This document shows positions 1 to 7,437 of a DNA stretch of 64,000 bases, one piece after another. The notes beneath the pieces are model-generated. The model had not been told where the DNA came from. It was given only the letters and a program-made list of their open reading frames with translations, and did no database searches. How positions within the stretch are numbered: the stretch's first letter is position 1; every line of letters begins with the position of its first letter. A program made the position numbers and the translations under genes. This DNA comes from Microbacterium aurugineum. Lineage in GTDB: Bacteria > Actinomycetota > Actinomycetes > Actinomycetales > Microbacteriaceae. The stretch is from the NCBI RefSeq assembly GCF_023101205.1, contig NZ_CP078078.1, positions 2,489,411-2,553,410 on the forward strand. The letters run 5' to 3'.

Positions 1-203
1 CTTCGCGAAATTCTTCGAGAAACAGCGTTTCCATGCTCGGACGCGGACCGGATCCGCCGACGCGCGCCCCCGGAAGTCTGCGTACTTCGTGGGAAAGAGT
101 GGCTTCCCTGGGAAATTCGCGAGAGACTGGAAAAGTCGCGTGATGAGCGGCGCCTCCACGCGTCTCACCCTGTAGAGGCGCAACCGCGCCCAGCGACAGA
201 TGG
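1..203. other. Gene-free upstream region of the sigma factor gene
   Basis: I see no coding sequence. GGGAAA occurs at 89-94 and 108-113, and the second copy is part of the small palindrome TTCCCTGGGAA (103-113). A GTC lies at 133-135. This is loosely like an extracytoplasmic-function promoter (GGAA-type -35, GTC-type -10), but the spacing is not convincing. The start ATG at 204 has no strong ribosome binding site. Confidence 0.3.
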
Positions 204-2204
204 ATGATTGTGCACGAAGAGAACTCGAGTCACGACGAACTGATCGGTGATGCCGACCTGATCCTCCGCGCCCGTTCGGGCGACACGGGGGCCTTCGGCG
301 AACTCTGGCGACGCCACTACCCCTCGGGAATCACGGTCGCCCGATCCATCACATCATCGATCGACCCGGATGACCTGGTGCAGGAGGCGTACACACGCAT
401 CTACCAGGCGATCATCAAGGGCGGCGGACCGAACGGATCGTTCCGTGCCTACTTGTTCACGAGTATCCGCAACACCGCGGCAGGCTGGGGACGTGCCCGT
501 CGCGAGACCGCGATCGACGAGCTCGACACCGTCGCCGACCCCGAGACCACCGACCAGGCGGCGAACGAGGCGCTCGACCGGAGCCTCACCGCGCAGGCGT
601 TCCGCAGTCTTCCCACGCGCTGGCAGGAAGTGCTGTGGTACACCGAGATCGAGCAGATGAAGCCGCAGGAGGTCGGTCACCTCCTCGGGATGAAGTCCGG
701 TGCCGTGTCGCAACTGGCATTCCGTGCACGTGAGGGTCTCCGCGAAGCGTGGATCCAGGCGCATCTGCGCAGCGCCGAAGACGGCTCCGAATGCCAGTGG
801 ACCATCGAGCATCTGGGCGCCTACTCGCGGGGCAACCTCAGCACGCGCGACCACAAGCGACTCGAACTGCATCTCGACGACTGCGCGCGCTGCATGATCG
901 TCGCTGCCGAGGCCAAGGATGTCTCGCAGCGTCTCGCCCTCGTTCTGCTTCCTCTCGTGCTGGGTGTCGCCGGCGCCTCGGGCTACCTCGCGACCCTGCA
1001 AGGCGCAGGCGCCCCGATCGTCGCTCTCGCGGCCATGCCGTCCAGCATTCCCGGTGCCGTCTTCGGCGGCGACGGAGGAGCCGGGGCCGTCGCCGCAGGC
1101 ACGGCCGCGTCCGGCGCGGGCACGGGTTCCGGCGGCGGCGCAGGTTCGGGCGGCGCCGCAGGTGGCGGTGCCGGTGGCGCGGGTGCCTCCGGCGGAGTCT
1201 TCACCGGGATCGGCGCACTCGTGGGAGCGGGATCCGCGGCTCTGGTCGTGGCCGGCGTCGTCGCTGCGGCGACGATCCTCCCCGGACTCGCCGGAGCGAA
1301 CCCGGAGACGTCGCTGCCCAGTGCCGGCGACACCGACCCGTCGTCGATCACCTCGGACGTCGGACCCGATGAGTCGATGACGCTCGACGAACCTGTCGTG
1401 ATCGACGAGCCGGTCACCCCTCCGCCTGCGCCGGTCCCTCCTGTGGAGGAGACCAGGACGCCCGCCGCGGACGCGGCCCCACCGGTCGAGACCCCTCCGG
1501 TCGCCCCGGTGACCCCGGTGGCCCCTGTGGCTCCGGTCGCGCCTCCCGAGCCGGTCGACCCCGTGCCTCCCGTCGATCCCCCGGACCCCGAGGTCGCGGA
1601 GTATCCCGTGATCATCTTCGGTGCGCCGGGCGCGACCGTCGAGGGACTGCTCGACGACAGCCCGGACGGCGGCGACACCATCGTCCTCGATGAGTTCGGC
1701 CAGGGGACGCTCGTCTTCTCGCCGAGCGTCGCTCAGAACGCCGCGCCCGAGGCGACGAAGGTCACCGTCACCCACACGCCCCCCGTGGGACAACAGGCGT
1801 TGATCCACCTGCCGCTGCGGGACTTCACTCCTGAGGGCGGCGTCATCGGGATCCGGTTCCTGGGCGACTGGGAGATTCCGCCGACGGAGGAGCCGGACAC
1901 CGAGGACCCCGCGACCGAGGAACCGAACCCCGAGGACCCCCCGGCAGAGGAGCCCCCGACAGAAGAGACGCCGCTCGACGAGTCCACGAACGACACGACG
2001 CCGACGGACGACACGACGCCCGCCGACGAGACCCCCGTGGACCACGCACCTGCAGACGAGGAGCCCACGGAGGCTACCCCGCAGGAGACGGACCCCGCCG
2101 CGGTCGAGCCTGCCGCGTCCACGGCTCCCGAATCCGCTGCGCCCGGCACCGGAGCAGCGGATGACTCCACGGCCCCGACCGAGGACGCTCCCGCCGACGA
2201 ATAG
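204..2204 (+). CDS. ECF-type sigma factor fused to zinc-finger anti-sigma, membrane and Pro/Glu-rich surface segments
   Basis: 666 residues, far longer than the roughly 200 of a normal ECF sigma factor. Residues 15-185 hold sigma region 2 (DPDDLVQEAYTRIYQ) and region 4 (LPTRWQEVLWYTEIEQMKPQEVGHLLGM is its core). A zinc anti-sigma signature follows, H223-x3-C227-x2-C230 in HLDDCARC. Two hydrophobic stretches at about 244-267 and 337-358 flank a Gly/Ala-rich linker. The rest, about 360-666, is rich in Pro, Thr, Glu and Asp with one small beta-type segment near 475-550, and would lie outside the membrane. Known: sigma factors with fused anti-sigma tails occur in Actinobacteria. Inferred: the sigma domain is tethered to the membrane and released when the tail senses the envelope. 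No separate anti-sigma gene follows, which fits. Confidence 0.85.
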   Translation: MIVHEENSSHDELIGDADLILRARSGDTGAFGELWRRHYPSGITVARSITSSIDPDDLVQEAYTRIYQAIIKGGGPNGSFRAYLFTSIRNTAAGWGRARRETAIDELDTVADPETTDQAANEALDRSLTAQAFRSLPTRWQEVLWYTEIEQMKPQEVGHLLGMKSGAVSQLAFRAREGLREAWIQAHLRSAEDGSECQWTIEHLGAYSRGNLSTRDHKRLELHLDDCARCMIVAAEAKDVSQRLALVLLPLVLGVAGASGYLATLQGAGAPIVALAAMPSSIPGAVFGGDGGAGAVAAGTAASGAGTGSGGGAGSGGAAGGGAGGAGASGGVFTGIGALVGAGSAALVVAGVVAAATILPGLAGANPETSLPSAGDTDPSSITSDVGPDESMTLDEPVVIDEPVTPPPAPVPPVEETRTPAADAAPPVETPPVAPVTPVAPVAPVAPPEPVDPVPPVDPPDPEVAEYPVIIFGAPGATVEGLLDDSPDGGDTIVLDEFGQGTLVFSPSVAQNAAPEATKVTVTHTPPVGQQALIHLPLRDFTPEGGVIGIRFLGDWEIPPTEEPDTEDPATEEPNPEDPPAEEPPTEETPLDESTNDTTPTDDTTPADETPVDHAPADEEPTEATPQETDPAAVEPAASTAPESAAPGTGAADDSTAPTEDAPADE

Positions 2205-2213
2205 ACTGGATCC

Positions 2214-2585
2214 ATGCCCTCGGATTCCGCCCCCGTCCCCGGTGTCGACCGCCCGGCCTTCTCCGTCCTCGACATCGTCCGCGCCGTCGTCCTGGTCGTC
2301 GCCGTGGCCTCGCTCGCGCTGTGGGGCTTCGCCAGCTGGGACCTCCCGTGGAACATCATCGTCGGCATCGGGGCACCCGTCATCGTGGTCGTGATCTGGG
2401 CGCTGTTCCTCTCGCCACGGGCGGTGCTCCGTGTGCACCCGTTCCTTCGCGCCGCGGTCGAGCTGCTCATCTACGTCGGTGTGACCATCGCGTGGTGGTC
2501 GATGGGACAGGCCCTGATCGGCACGGCTTTCGCGCTCGTGGCCGTGGTGTCCGGGGTGCTCAGCGGTCGGCGCGCGCTGTCGTGA
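2214..2585 (+). CDS. YrdB-like (DUF2568) small membrane protein
   Basis: 123 residues with about four hydrophobic helices (roughly 18-40, 47-66, 77-95 and 98-118). The overall pattern, including WDLPWNIIVGIGAPV, resembles the YrdB/DUF2568 family, whose function is not known. TAGACT (2202-2207), overlapping the sigma gene's stop codon, sits 6 nt before the ATG, so the gene probably has its own promoter and a leaderless transcript. The stop codon was probably once coupled to the next gene as GTGA, now separated by a tandem duplication. Confidence 0.6.
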   Translation: MPSDSAPVPGVDRPAFSVLDIVRAVVLVVAVASLALWGFASWDLPWNIIVGIGAPVIVVVIWALFLSPRAVLRVHPFLRAAVELLIYVGVTIAWWSMGQALIGTAFALVAVVSGVLSGRRALS

Positions 2586-2612
2586 GTGCCCTGTCGTGAG
2601 TGCCCTGTCGTG
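2581..2612 (+). repeat. 14-bp tandem duplication at a stop/start junction
   Basis: CGTGAGTGCCCTGT occurs at 2581-2594 and again at 2595-2608, and a third partial copy (CGTGA.TG) begins at 2609. The first copy contains the TGA stop of the preceding gene and the third contains the likely GTG start of the next. An original GTGA overlap seems to have been opened by duplication. Confidence 0.75.
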
Positions 2613-3974
2613 ACTGTTCTGACGCTTCTGCGCGAGTCGCTCGGCGCGCTCATCGACACCGACGAGGCCTCGCTCGAGGAGGCCAGAGCCGATCGATCGG
2701 GTCACGCGGCACCCGGACGCCCTCTCGCCGTCGTGCATGCGGAATGCGTCGAAGACGTCCAGAAGACGATGCGCATCGCCACCGAGACCCGTACGCCGGT
2801 CGTCGTCCGTGGTGCCGGGACCGGTCTGGCCGGCGCGGCGAACGCCGGCAGCGGCGAGATCGTGCTGTCCCTGCGGCGCATGACCAAGATCCACGAGGTG
2901 CGTCCCGACGATCTGCTCGCCGTCGTCGAGCCGGGCATCCTCAACGCCGACCTCAACACCGAACTCGCACGGCACGGGCTCTGGTGGGCGCCCGACCCCG
3001 CGAGCCGCGACATCTCCACGGTCGGCGGCAATATCGCCACCGGCGCGGGCGGACTGCTGTGCGCTAAGTACGGTGTCGTGCGCGATGCCGTGCTCGGCGT
3101 CGACCTCGTCCTCGCCGACGGCAGGCTGCTGCATCTCGGGCATCGCAGCGTCAAGGGCGTGACGGGCCTCGACCTCACCGCGCTGGTCGTGGGCTCCGAG
3201 GGCACTCTGGGCGTGATGGTCGGAGCGACGCTGAAACTGCGCAGGCTCGTCCCGGGCGAGACCTGCACGATCACCGCCACCTTCCCCGGCGTCCGCGCCG
3301 CTGCGGCGGCCTCCGCCGCGGTGACCGCCGCAGGCGTGCAACCGGCGATCATGGAGCTGATGGACGCGGCCAGCCTCGCGGCCGTGCACGCGTTGCTCTC
3401 GCTCCCCGCCCCCACGTCAGGGGCGGCCCAGCTGACCATCCAGACCGATGGCCCCGCGGCCGTCGCCGAGGCCGCCACGATCGCCGAGATCCTCCGCGCC
3501 CACGAGGGGGTCACGGTCGTCTCGCGCGACCGCGCCGAAGGGGAACGGCTGCTCGCGATCCGCCGGTCCATGCACGCCGCGATGGCGTCGCTCGGCACCA
3601 CACTCATCGAGGACGTCTCGGTGCCGCGCAGTGCGATGCCCGCGATGTTCGACGAGATCGCGCGCATCGAGCAGGAGTACGCGCTGACGATCCCGACCGT
3701 GGCGCACGCCGGCGACGGAAACCTGCACCCGAACTTCCTCTTCGACGGTCCTGAGGCACCGCCGGAGGTCTGGGCCGCGGCCGACGAGCTGTTCCGCGCA
3801 GCGATCCGGCTGGGCGGGACCCTGACCGGTGAGCACGGCATCGGGGTCCTCAAGCGCCGCTGGCTCGCCGACGAGCTGGGCGAGGACCAATGGCAGCTGC
3901 AGCGTCAGATCGCCGCGGTGTTCGACCCGCTCGGCATCCTCAACCCCGGGAAGGTCTTCAGCCCCGATGCCTGA
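2610..3974 (+). CDS. GlcD-type FAD-linked oxidase (glycolate or D-lactate dehydrogenase family)
   Basis: 454 residues from the GTG at 2610; a GTG at 2586 inside the tandem repeat would add eight unconserved residues. The N-terminal FAD (PCMH-type) domain shows TPVVVRGAGTGLAGAAN, DISTVGGNIATGAGGLLCAKYG and VVGSEGTLGV. The C-terminal FAD-oxidase domain shows PTVAHAGDGNLHPNF and LTGEHGIGVLKRRWL, and ends LGILNPGKVF. Family members oxidise 2-hydroxy acids (glycolate, D-lactate, D-2-hydroxyglutarate) and pass electrons to quinones or an Fe-S partner. No GlcF-type Fe-S subunit lies nearby, so it may act alone as D-lactate or 2-hydroxyacid dehydrogenase. D-lactate would suit the neighbouring cell-wall sugar salvage genes, but that is only a guess. 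Confidence 0.85.
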   Translation: MTVLTLLRESLGALIDTDEASLEEARADRSGHAAPGRPLAVVHAECVEDVQKTMRIATETRTPVVVRGAGTGLAGAANAGSGEIVLSLRRMTKIHEVRPDDLLAVVEPGILNADLNTELARHGLWWAPDPASRDISTVGGNIATGAGGLLCAKYGVVRDAVLGVDLVLADGRLLHLGHRSVKGVTGLDLTALVVGSEGTLGVMVGATLKLRRLVPGETCTITATFPGVRAAAAASAAVTAAGVQPAIMELMDAASLAAVHALLSLPAPTSGAAQLTIQTDGPAAVAEAATIAEILRAHEGVTVVSRDRAEGERLLAIRRSMHAAMASLGTTLIEDVSVPRSAMPAMFDEIARIEQEYALTIPTVAHAGDGNLHPNFLFDGPEAPPEVWAAADELFRAAIRLGGTLTGEHGIGVLKRRWLADELGEDQWQLQRQIAAVFDPLGILNPGKVFSPDA

Positions 3975-4374
3975 CATCCACGTGAGCGCGGCCGTGATCG
4001 CGGATGACGAGGGCCGGGTCCTGGTCGTGCGCAAACAGGGGACGACCCGGTTCATGCAGCCCGGCGGCAAACCCGAGCAGGGTGAGACCGCTGCGCAGAC
4101 CCTGATCCGCGAGCTGCACGAGGAACTGGGGGTGCTGCTCGACGAGTCCGACCTCCGCCCCCTCGGCACCTTCATCTCCGCGGCCGCGAACGAGCCGGGT
4201 CACCGTGTCGTGGCCGAGGCTTTCGCCGCCTCGCTCGATCCCGGATCCGTGACGGTCCAGGCGGAGCTGGCCGAGCTGCGGTGGATCACCCCGAGCGATG
4301 TCGCGACACTTCCGCTGGCGCCCCTGAGCATCGAGCACCTGCTGCCGATCGCCTGGCCCCCGCTCGCGGACTGA
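3967..4374 (+). CDS. Nudix hydrolase
   Basis: 135 residues. A complete Nudix box, GGKPEQGETAAQTLIRELHEELG, is visible in order and includes the REXXEE metal-binding core (RELHEELG). The family hydrolyses nucleoside diphosphates linked to other groups; the substrate cannot be read from sequence. The ATG overlaps the end of the FAD oxidase gene by 8 bp, so the two are co-translated. The gene is convergent with nagB, with 15 bp between their stops. Confidence 0.88.
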   Translation: MPDIHVSAAVIADDEGRVLVVRKQGTTRFMQPGGKPEQGETAAQTLIRELHEELGVLLDESDLRPLGTFISAAANEPGHRVVAEAFAASLDPGSVTVQAELAELRWITPSDVATLPLAPLSIEHLLPIAWPPLAD

Positions 4375-4389
4375 CCGCGTCCTCCGGCG

Positions 4390-5169
4390 TCAGATGCCCT
4401 GCCAGGCCGGCTTGTTCGCGAAGGTGTAGCGGTAGTAGTCGGCCAGGGCGAGGCGAGACGCCGCGGCCTCGTCGACGACGACCGTGGCGTGCGGGTGCAG
4501 CTGGATCGCAGAACCCGGGAGGAGCGCGGTGAGCGGCCCTTCGACCGCGCGGGCGACAGCGTCGGCCTTCCCCTCGCCGAACGCGAGCAGCACGAGGTGG
4601 CGCGCCTTCAGGATGGTGCCGAGCCCCTGCGTGATGCAGTGCATCGGCACGTCGTCGATCGAGTCGAAGAAACGGGCGTTGTCTTCGCGGGTCTGCTCGG
4701 TGAGGGTCTTCACACGGGTGCGCGAGGCGAACGAGGAACCCGGCTCGTTGAAGCCGATGTGCCCGTCGGTGCCGATCCCGAGGATCTGCAGGTCGACACC
4801 GCCGGCGGCGTCGATCGCGGCCTCGTAGTCGTCACCCGCGTGCTGGATCGTCGCGAGCGCACCGTTGGGCACATGGATCCGCTCCGGATCGAGGCCGAGC
4901 GGCTCCACGACCTCGCGCGAGATGACCGACCGGTAGCTCTCCGGGTGCGCGGGGTCGATGCCGACGTACTCGTCCAGGGCGAAGCCTCGCAGCTGCGAGA
5001 GATCACGACCGGCCAGCTGGGCGCGCAGAGCCTGATAGACGGGCAGCGGAGTCGATCCCGTTGCGAGGCCGAGGACGGCGTCGGCACGACGCTCGATCAG
5101 CTCCACGATCTCGGTGGCGACCAATGCGCCGGCGGCCTCGGCATTCTCGACGATGACGACCTCAGCCAT
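4390..5169 (-). CDS. nagB: Glucosamine-6-phosphate deaminase
   Basis: 259 residues, the usual NagB length. It converts glucosamine 6-phosphate to fructose 6-phosphate and ammonia in the cytoplasm. Motifs: LGLATGSTPLPVY (phosphate binding), ALDEYVG with D66, and GIGTDGHIGFNEPGSS with D135, H137 and E142, the known catalytic set. An upstream extension is open, but MAEVVIVENA is the family start and its ATG overlaps the kinase stop by 8 bp. It is last in the minus-strand amino-sugar operon. No nagA (GlcNAc-6-phosphate deacetylase) lies in this window. Confidence 0.96.
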   Translation of the reverse strand: MAEVVIVENAEAAGALVATEIVELIERRADAVLGLATGSTPLPVYQALRAQLAGRDLSQLRGFALDEYVGIDPAHPESYRSVISREVVEPLGLDPERIHVPNGALATIQHAGDDYEAAIDAAGGVDLQILGIGTDGHIGFNEPGSSFASRTRVKTLTEQTREDNARFFDSIDDVPMHCITQGLGTILKARHLVLLAFGEGKADAVARAVEGPLTALLPGSAIQLHPHATVVVDEAAASRLALADYYRYTFANKPAWQGI

Positions 5170-6127
5170 GCGGGACGATCTCCTTCTCGGTGATGGATGC
5201 GCCGACGAGTGCGGCGCCGAAAGCGGCAGCGGGAGATCCCGCGGGGAGCAGTTCGATTCTCTCATCCAAGCGGAGCGACCGCATGAACGGTGACGCCTCC
5301 GCCCCCGCATGCAGCGCCGCGCGGACACCGTTCTCGAGACGGTCACCGAGCGCGGTGAGCCCGCCCCCGATGATGACGGTCTCGACATCCGCCGAGAGCA
5401 CGAGCACACGCACCGCGGCCGCAGCGCCGTGATAGAGATCATCGCGAAGGGCGGACGCCAGGGGATCGCCGGCGTCGGCGGCATCGAAGATGTCCCTGAT
5501 CGGCAGCGCCCCCGGCCGCCCCCAGGCCTTGGCGAGTGCTCCCCCACCGCAGAAGGTCTCGACACAGCCGCGCTGCCCGCAGCCGCAGAGCCGTCCGTGC
5601 GGATCGACCGAGATGTGCCCGACCTCACCGGCCGTCCCGCGGGCGCCGCGCCAGATGCGTCCGTCGAGCACGATCCCGGCCGCGACGCCGGTACCGAGAT
5701 TCAGATATGCCATCGACCCGGTGACCCCGCTGAGCACGGCCGCCCCGAGGGCCGCCGCCTTCACGTCGTTCTCGACGCGGAAGGGTACTCCGAGGGCGCG
5801 CTCGGCTCGATCCGCGAGATCGAGTGACTCCACGCCGAGATTGACCGCGTGGACGACGCGCCCCGCTTCGGCGTCTACCAGCCCCGGGATGCCGATGCCG
5901 ACGGAGCCGATGCGCGAGATCGGAAGGCCGGCCTCGTCGGCGAGCGCGGCGACCGACGCCACGATGCTCTCGACGACCGCCTCCTCACCCCATCCGGTCG
6001 GCCGGCGGTGGCGACCGATGATCTCGCCGGTGGCGTCGACGGCGACCGCGTCGATCTTGGTGCCGCCGACGTCCAGGCCCACTCGAATCTGCCGACCGGC
6101 TCGGTCGGCGGCTCCTGCACCCTTCAT
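5162..6127 (-). CDS. ROK-family sugar kinase (probable N-acetylglucosamine or glucose kinase)
   Basis: 321 residues. The ATP-binding DVGGTK is at residues 19-24. The ROK signature is GEVGHISVDPHGRLCGCGQRGCVE, with the E-x-G-H sugar contact and a CxCGxxGC zinc site. No DNA-binding domain is present, so this is the enzyme and not the regulator. Between the repressor and nagB, phosphorylation of GlcNAc (or glucosamine) released by the hexosaminidase is the likely role; glucose cannot be excluded. The start lies 43 bp after the repressor stop. Confidence 0.85.
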   Translation of the reverse strand: MKGAGAADRAGRQIRVGLDVGGTKIDAVAVDATGEIIGRHRRPTGWGEEAVVESIVASVAALADEAGLPISRIGSVGIGIPGLVDAEAGRVVHAVNLGVESLDLADRAERALGVPFRVENDVKAAALGAAVLSGVTGSMAYLNLGTGVAAGIVLDGRIWRGARGTAGEVGHISVDPHGRLCGCGQRGCVETFCGGGALAKAWGRPGALPIRDIFDAADAGDPLASALRDDLYHGAAAAVRVLVLSADVETVIIGGGLTALGDRLENGVRAALHAGAEASPFMRSLRLDERIELLPAGSPAAAFGAALVGASITEKEIVPHG

Positions 6128-6170
6128 CGGATGCGGCTCCCCGTGGTGTCAGCGTCGGTGCAGGCGGACG

Positions 6171-7358
6171 TCACGACACTCCCAGCTGTCCGGAGAGCAC
6201 CATCACCGCAGCACCGCGCAGGACGATGTCGTCCTGATGCGTCAGTCGCACGATGACGTCTTCGAACACGCCCTCGAGGGTCCGTGCGTGGAGGGTCTCG
6301 ATGGCGGCGTCGATCAGGATGCCGTCGAGCAGGTCGGCCGGACCGGACAGGACGACCTCGGACAGGTCCAGCGCGGCGACGATGGGGGCGATGGCGATCG
6401 CCATGCGGGTCCCGGCGTCACGGAGGATGTCGTCGCGGGAGTCGGGGTCGGCAGCGATCGCGGCACCCAGGCGGCTGACGCTCAGCCAGGCCTCGAGGCA
6501 GCCGTCCTTGCCGCAGGCGCATCGCGGTCCGCCGTCGGTGCCGACGACGACGTGTCCGATCTCCCCCGCGGCGAAGCGGCTCCCGAGCAGCGGCTGGCTT
6601 CCGGTGATGAGACCGGCACCGACGCCGCGTCCGATCTTGATGAGCATGAAGTCGGCTTTGGCTTCGCCGAAGGTGTACTCGGCCAACACGGCGGCGTTGG
6701 CGTCGTTCCTGGCGAGCACGGGAAGGTCGAGATCGACCCCGAGCTTCGCTTCGAGCGGGAAGTTCGTCCATCCGAGGTTCGGTGAGCTCAGCACGACCCC
6801 GTCCGGCCGCACCACACCGGGCGTGCCGATCCCGACGCCCAGCAACGGCTGGGTGGAGGCGGCGATGAGCGTCTGCGCGAGCTCGCGCAGCGCGGCATAG
6901 GCGGCTTCGCCGTCGGGCGACTCCGGGCGCGGCACCTCACGACGTTCGAGCACGTCGCCGTCGAGGCTCAGGACGGCACCGGTGAAGGCGCTGGGGCCGG
7001 AGAGATCGAGACCGAGGATCTGGTGACCGACGCGGTCGATGTCGATGAGGATCGGCGGCTTGCCGGGACCGACGGCCTCGCGGACGCCCATCTCGATGAC
7101 GATGCCGTCTGCGATGAACTCGGCGACCAGGTCGGAGATGGTCACCCGGGTCAGCCCCGTCTCGCGGGACAGGTCAGCGCGGCTCATGGCTCCCGCGTGG
7201 TACAGCGTCTGCAGGACCAGGGCGCGATTGTGTCCGCGCGCGTGCTCCGGAAGCACTTTCGAGCGGGACCGCAGGTGGCGCCCCGGGCCGAAGGCATGCG
7301 TGTTCACGCCGAGGTACTCCACCGGCGAGGCGGGACGCTGTTCATCCGAAACGGACAT
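6171..7358 (-). CDS. ROK-family transcriptional repressor (NagC/XylR type)
   Basis: 395 residues. A winged helix-turn-helix (about 45-90, recognition region MSRADLSRETGLTRVTISDLV) precedes a ROK sugar-binding domain with GEIGHVVVGTDGGPRCACGKDGCLEAWLS. Family members repress amino-sugar or sugar genes until an effector such as GlcNAc-6-phosphate binds. The gene lies between the hexosaminidase fusion and the kinase and has its own promoter, with a palindrome at 7360-7384 covering the -10, so autoregulation is likely. With a -10 only 7 nt from the ATG the transcript should be leaderless. A similar palindrome at the start of the DSD1-like gene suggests it controls both transcription units. Confidence 0.88.
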   Translation of the reverse strand: MSVSDEQRPASPVEYLGVNTHAFGPGRHLRSRSKVLPEHARGHNRALVLQTLYHAGAMSRADLSRETGLTRVTISDLVAEFIADGIVIEMGVREAVGPGKPPILIDIDRVGHQILGLDLSGPSAFTGAVLSLDGDVLERREVPRPESPDGEAAYAALRELAQTLIAASTQPLLGVGIGTPGVVRPDGVVLSSPNLGWTNFPLEAKLGVDLDLPVLARNDANAAVLAEYTFGEAKADFMLIKIGRGVGAGLITGSQPLLGSRFAAGEIGHVVVGTDGGPRCACGKDGCLEAWLSVSRLGAAIAADPDSRDDILRDAGTRMAIAIAPIVAALDLSEVVLSGPADLLDGILIDAAIETLHARTLEGVFEDVIVRLTHQDDIVLRGAAVMVLSGQLGVS

Positions 7359-7359
7359 G

Positions 7360-7394
7360 TTTGTTAGTAGACCTTACGAACAAAATTTGTGCAA
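7360..7394 (-). promoter_or_regulatory. Promoter and probable ROK operator before the repressor gene
   Basis: On the minus strand TTGCAC (7389-7394) and TCTACT (7366-7371) are 17 bp apart, a good sigma-A promoter, and the -10 is 7 nt before the ATG. An imperfect palindrome, TTTGTTAGTA (7360-7369) against TTACGAACAAA (7374-7384), overlaps the -10 and spacer. TTTGTT..GTA half-sites separated by a few bases are typical of ROK repressors. It stands in the 79-bp gap after the fusion gene. Confidence 0.65.
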
Positions 7395-7437
7395 CCTCTC
7401 CCCGCAGACCCGCGAGGAGGGTTACCGAAACGTTACA

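Noticed and set aside
1080-1200. Gly/Ala-rich segment in the sigma fusion considered as a PE-PGRS-like gene or CRISPR-type repeat
   Set aside because: It is an irregular linker within one protein; no direct repeats with spacers.
354-3389. Open frame of about 1010 codons on the minus strand opposite the sigma factor, YrdB and FAD oxidase genes
   Set aside because: It is Arg/Gly/His-rich with no domain and lies opposite three genes with clear families; long antisense frames are normal at this G+C.
5170-5628. N-terminal extension of nagB
   Set aside because: It lies over the kinase gene and the conserved NagB start is at 5169.
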